Shown here piece by piece: positions 61,991 through 64,000 of a DNA stretch of 64,000 nucleotides. The DNA comes from Takakia lepidozioides (Eukaryota > Streptophyta > Takakiopsida > Takakiales > Takakiaceae). The position numbers and the translations under genes are program-made. Position 1 is the first letter of the stretch. Every line of letters starts with the position of its first letter. The notes beneath the pieces were generated by a model. That model was not told the origin of the DNA and did not search any database. It saw nothing but the letters and a program-made list of their open reading frames with translations. The DNA is taken from positions 65,286,001 through 65,350,000 of the forward strand of contig CM060733.1 of NCBI GenBank assembly GCA_030704615.1, in the 5' to 3' direction.

Positions 61991-62654
61991 ATGGCGCAGC
62001 CGTGGCAGTCTTGACCCTCAAATCCGAGGATCCCTCTGCCACTACACCTTCCACTAACTCCGTAGAAGATGAAGTAACCTCCCCACTCTCACAGAGTTTT
62101 GCTGCTAGTCTGAACACTGCAGCTGGTCTTACCCCCGGCGTCGCAATCATGGTTGCCGAGAACAGTGGGGCTTGACACACAGAGGTGGCTGCCCCCAATA
62201 ATACACCGGCTGCACTAGCCTTGGCAGCAGGTGTCAGTGCTGCACGTGTAGCTCTCCCCAATGGCACAGTAATCTCCGCCTCAGTAACAGTCGAGCGAGA
62301 ACTAGGTGCCATGGATGGCGTCGACACAGTCTCCGCCAATGTGAATGACTGAGGAAGCCTCGCCTGACGGCTTGCCTCCCCATGCTGTGGATCCAATTCC
62401 ACCTCTGCACCTCGTGGCTCAGGAACTCGTGATGCTCCTCGAGTCACGGCTGCAGCAGACTCCACCTGCTCTAGTGGTAGCGCTGCTCCGCACATGAATC
62501 CCATGCCTCCCATATCTCCTCCCTCAGGAGAAGGAGGTGGACCATCCCGCCTGGGAGCCGGTGCCGCCTGAGCTATAGCCATGGCAGCGAGCCTCTGCTC
62601 TAGCTGCTGAAGCCGATTGGCCATGCCTTGGACAACACCCTGACCTCCGCGTCT
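61950..62654 (-). pseudogene. Ala-rich linker between gag and protease
   Basis: The frame 61950-62624 starts with LQQLEQRLAAMA (possible short coiled coil) and is rich in Ala, Ser, Pro and Thr. It is in the same frame as the zinc-knuckle region above, separated only by a TAA at 62655-62657. Confidence 0.6.
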
Positions 62655-62657
62655 TTA

Positions 62658-64000
62658 GCCATGTTGAGCTTGCCCTTGGCCTGCACCTCGTGCCCGACCA
62701 CCTCGTCCCCGGCCACCATTGTTCCCTTGGAATTGGCCTGGGCGCAACTCAGGATGCAAGTCATAACACTGGACATCTTCATGCCCATACTTGCCACAAT
62801 GCCCACACTGCAACTGTGCAGGATGTGCTTGTGCCGGCCTTTTGCCACTCTCTGGGCAATCTCTCTTGACATGGGGTCCTCCACATGTCCAACATATCAC
62901 CCCTGGTTGTTGTTGGCCTGCAAAAGATGCCACGGGCCTCTGCACCTGAGGTCCCCTGTAAGCTCCATGGAACTTGGGTTGGAAAACCTTGCCCCCCTGA
63001 CCACGCTGTTGGGCAGTCCCTTGTGCCTGTGGGCTGGCAGCTGCGCCTCGTGCAGGCATGTCTTTACCAAATCCAATGGTAACAACTCGCTCCTCCACTA
63101 TGTTGAGCTCAATCCGCTCAGCCAGCAGAAACACATCTGCTAATGTGGGTTGGGCTGCTTGTAACAGGGTTGAATCCCGCACCCTTCTCCTGAGCTCCTT
63201 GTCCAAAATTCCATACCAGAACTGGATTGCCTGAGCTTCAGTAACCCCTTGGGTCACCACTTATCAAGCGCCTCATACGAGTGTAGGCCTCTCGCAAGCT
63301 CTCACTGGGTTTGCGCTGGAAGTCTTGCAAACTTCGCAGCTTCTCTGTCCGTACACCTTGGTAGTTCCACCGCAACTCCTGAAAGAACTCCACCACCGGG
63401 TTGAATCTAGGCACATGTGTTGTAGTCATGGCAGGAGGAGTAGTAGCACCTTTTAAATTGGTACCACCTGCAGAAGTACCAGCACTACTTGTTCCACTAT
63501 TAGTGCTGGCAGTGAGAGATATTGGTACTGATGCAGCTACTGGTCGCGTCATGCCTCGAGTAATGGAGACGTAGTCAGGTGACCAATACATCCTCCACTC
63601 CTCAATCTCTGCTTCATGTCCTCGCCTGAACTCGTGGTAATCGTCCATAGGCGGGCCTTCCAAATGCTGGAACAGTCCCTTCCACGCCATGAATGGGGTG
63701 AATAGCTGTGGATTGCGCATCTGCTGCAAATCACACCAGCTGTCGAACTCCTGGATAAAGTCATCCAACTCGATTGTGCCCACAGCTCCAGAGTACCTAC
63801 GAGGCCCCTTGGTAGCTCCATACATCTCCTCCATGTCGTCCCACAACAATGATAAATGAAACTGCACACCTGTTGATGAAGCCTCCGAATCTGTATCTGA
63901 CTCTGCACTAGTTGAGGGTGGAGGTGAAGGTGGTCTGAAACGAACACCTCGTCTGGTGAACCCACTCTCACTACTACTGCCTGTAGCCGTACTCCCCTCA
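62658..64000 (-). pseudogene. Gag of the MTase-retroelement (incomplete at window edge)
   Basis: The frame is open to the window end and reads through WDDMEEMYG, FIQEFDSWCD, EFFQELRWNYQG and FQRKPSESLREAYTRMRRLI. A frameshift near 63250 leads to AIQFWYGILDKELRRRV, then two zinc knuckles: C-x2-C-x3-H-x4-C (Cys123, Cys126, His130, Cys135) and C-x2-C-x4-H-x4-C (Cys152, Cys155, His160, Cys165), then an RGG-like basic tail. It packages RNA in the parent element. The 5-prime LTR must lie beyond 64000. Confidence 0.8.

Overview
The window looks like nuclear DNA from a land plant, most likely a fern or another seed-free plant. This is inference. It rests on an 18-exon plant-type peroxisomal gene, a PLS-class PPR gene ending in a DYW domain, a plant initiator-tRNA-Met primer binding site, large introns and dense, nested, decayed transposable elements. 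I see no bacterial or organellar gene organisation and no canonical tRNA or rRNA gene.

Layout. 1-2787: an array of palindromic units with T-rich spacers, a GC-rich tandem duplication and a SINE tail fragment. 2788-11553 (minus): the one intact host gene I can reconstruct, a peroxisomal multifunctional protein of beta-oxidation with 18 exons, 721 codons and a C-terminal SRL peroxisomal signal. 12948-16966 (minus) and 44461-46555 (plus): two decayed members of one SWIM zinc-finger, transposase-like family. 17636-18125: a second repeat array with T-rich spacers. 18430-36612: three members (two plus, one minus) of an LTR-like family that encodes only a Gag-like protein I do not recognise, plus a PIF/Harbinger fragment and a cluster of Cys/His-repeat reading frames. 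39238-44361 (minus): a Ty3/gypsy element with both LTRs, PBS, gag, protease, RT and RNase H, but no visible integrase. 47412-50614: a mosaic of LTR and pol fragments. 50618-51440: relics resembling OSB (organellar ssDNA-binding) PDF motifs. 51610-54489: a DYW-PPR pseudogene carrying a solo LTR with a perfect 5-bp target duplication. 55656-56030: tRNA-like SINE copies and a tandem duplication. 57068-57962: unrecognised reading frames. 59387-64000 (minus, running off the window): the most interesting object.

The main discovery candidate is a Ty3/gypsy-type retroelement with a cytosine-5 DNA methyltransferase domain between protease and reverse transcriptase. The order is gag (two zinc knuckles), protease, MTase, RT. 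The MTase keeps motifs I, IV (PCQ), VI (ENV), VIII and X, has no ATG of its own before motif I, and lies in the protease frame across one TAG. A second, independently truncated copy at 48041-49650 (plus) has the MTase C-terminus joined to a Ty3/gypsy RT with a YIDD box. In both copies a TAG between MTase and RT is followed by CAA-YCA. That fits the CARYYA leaky-stop context known from tobamoviruses and from the soybean SIRE1 retroelement, so pol may be expressed by readthrough.

Small pieces of apparently host-derived sequence (SEC13-like, OSB-like) recur at element junctions. This suggests filler or transduplicated DNA. Nearly all internal stops I traced in one Gag-like copy are TAG, which fits decay at methylated CHG sites.
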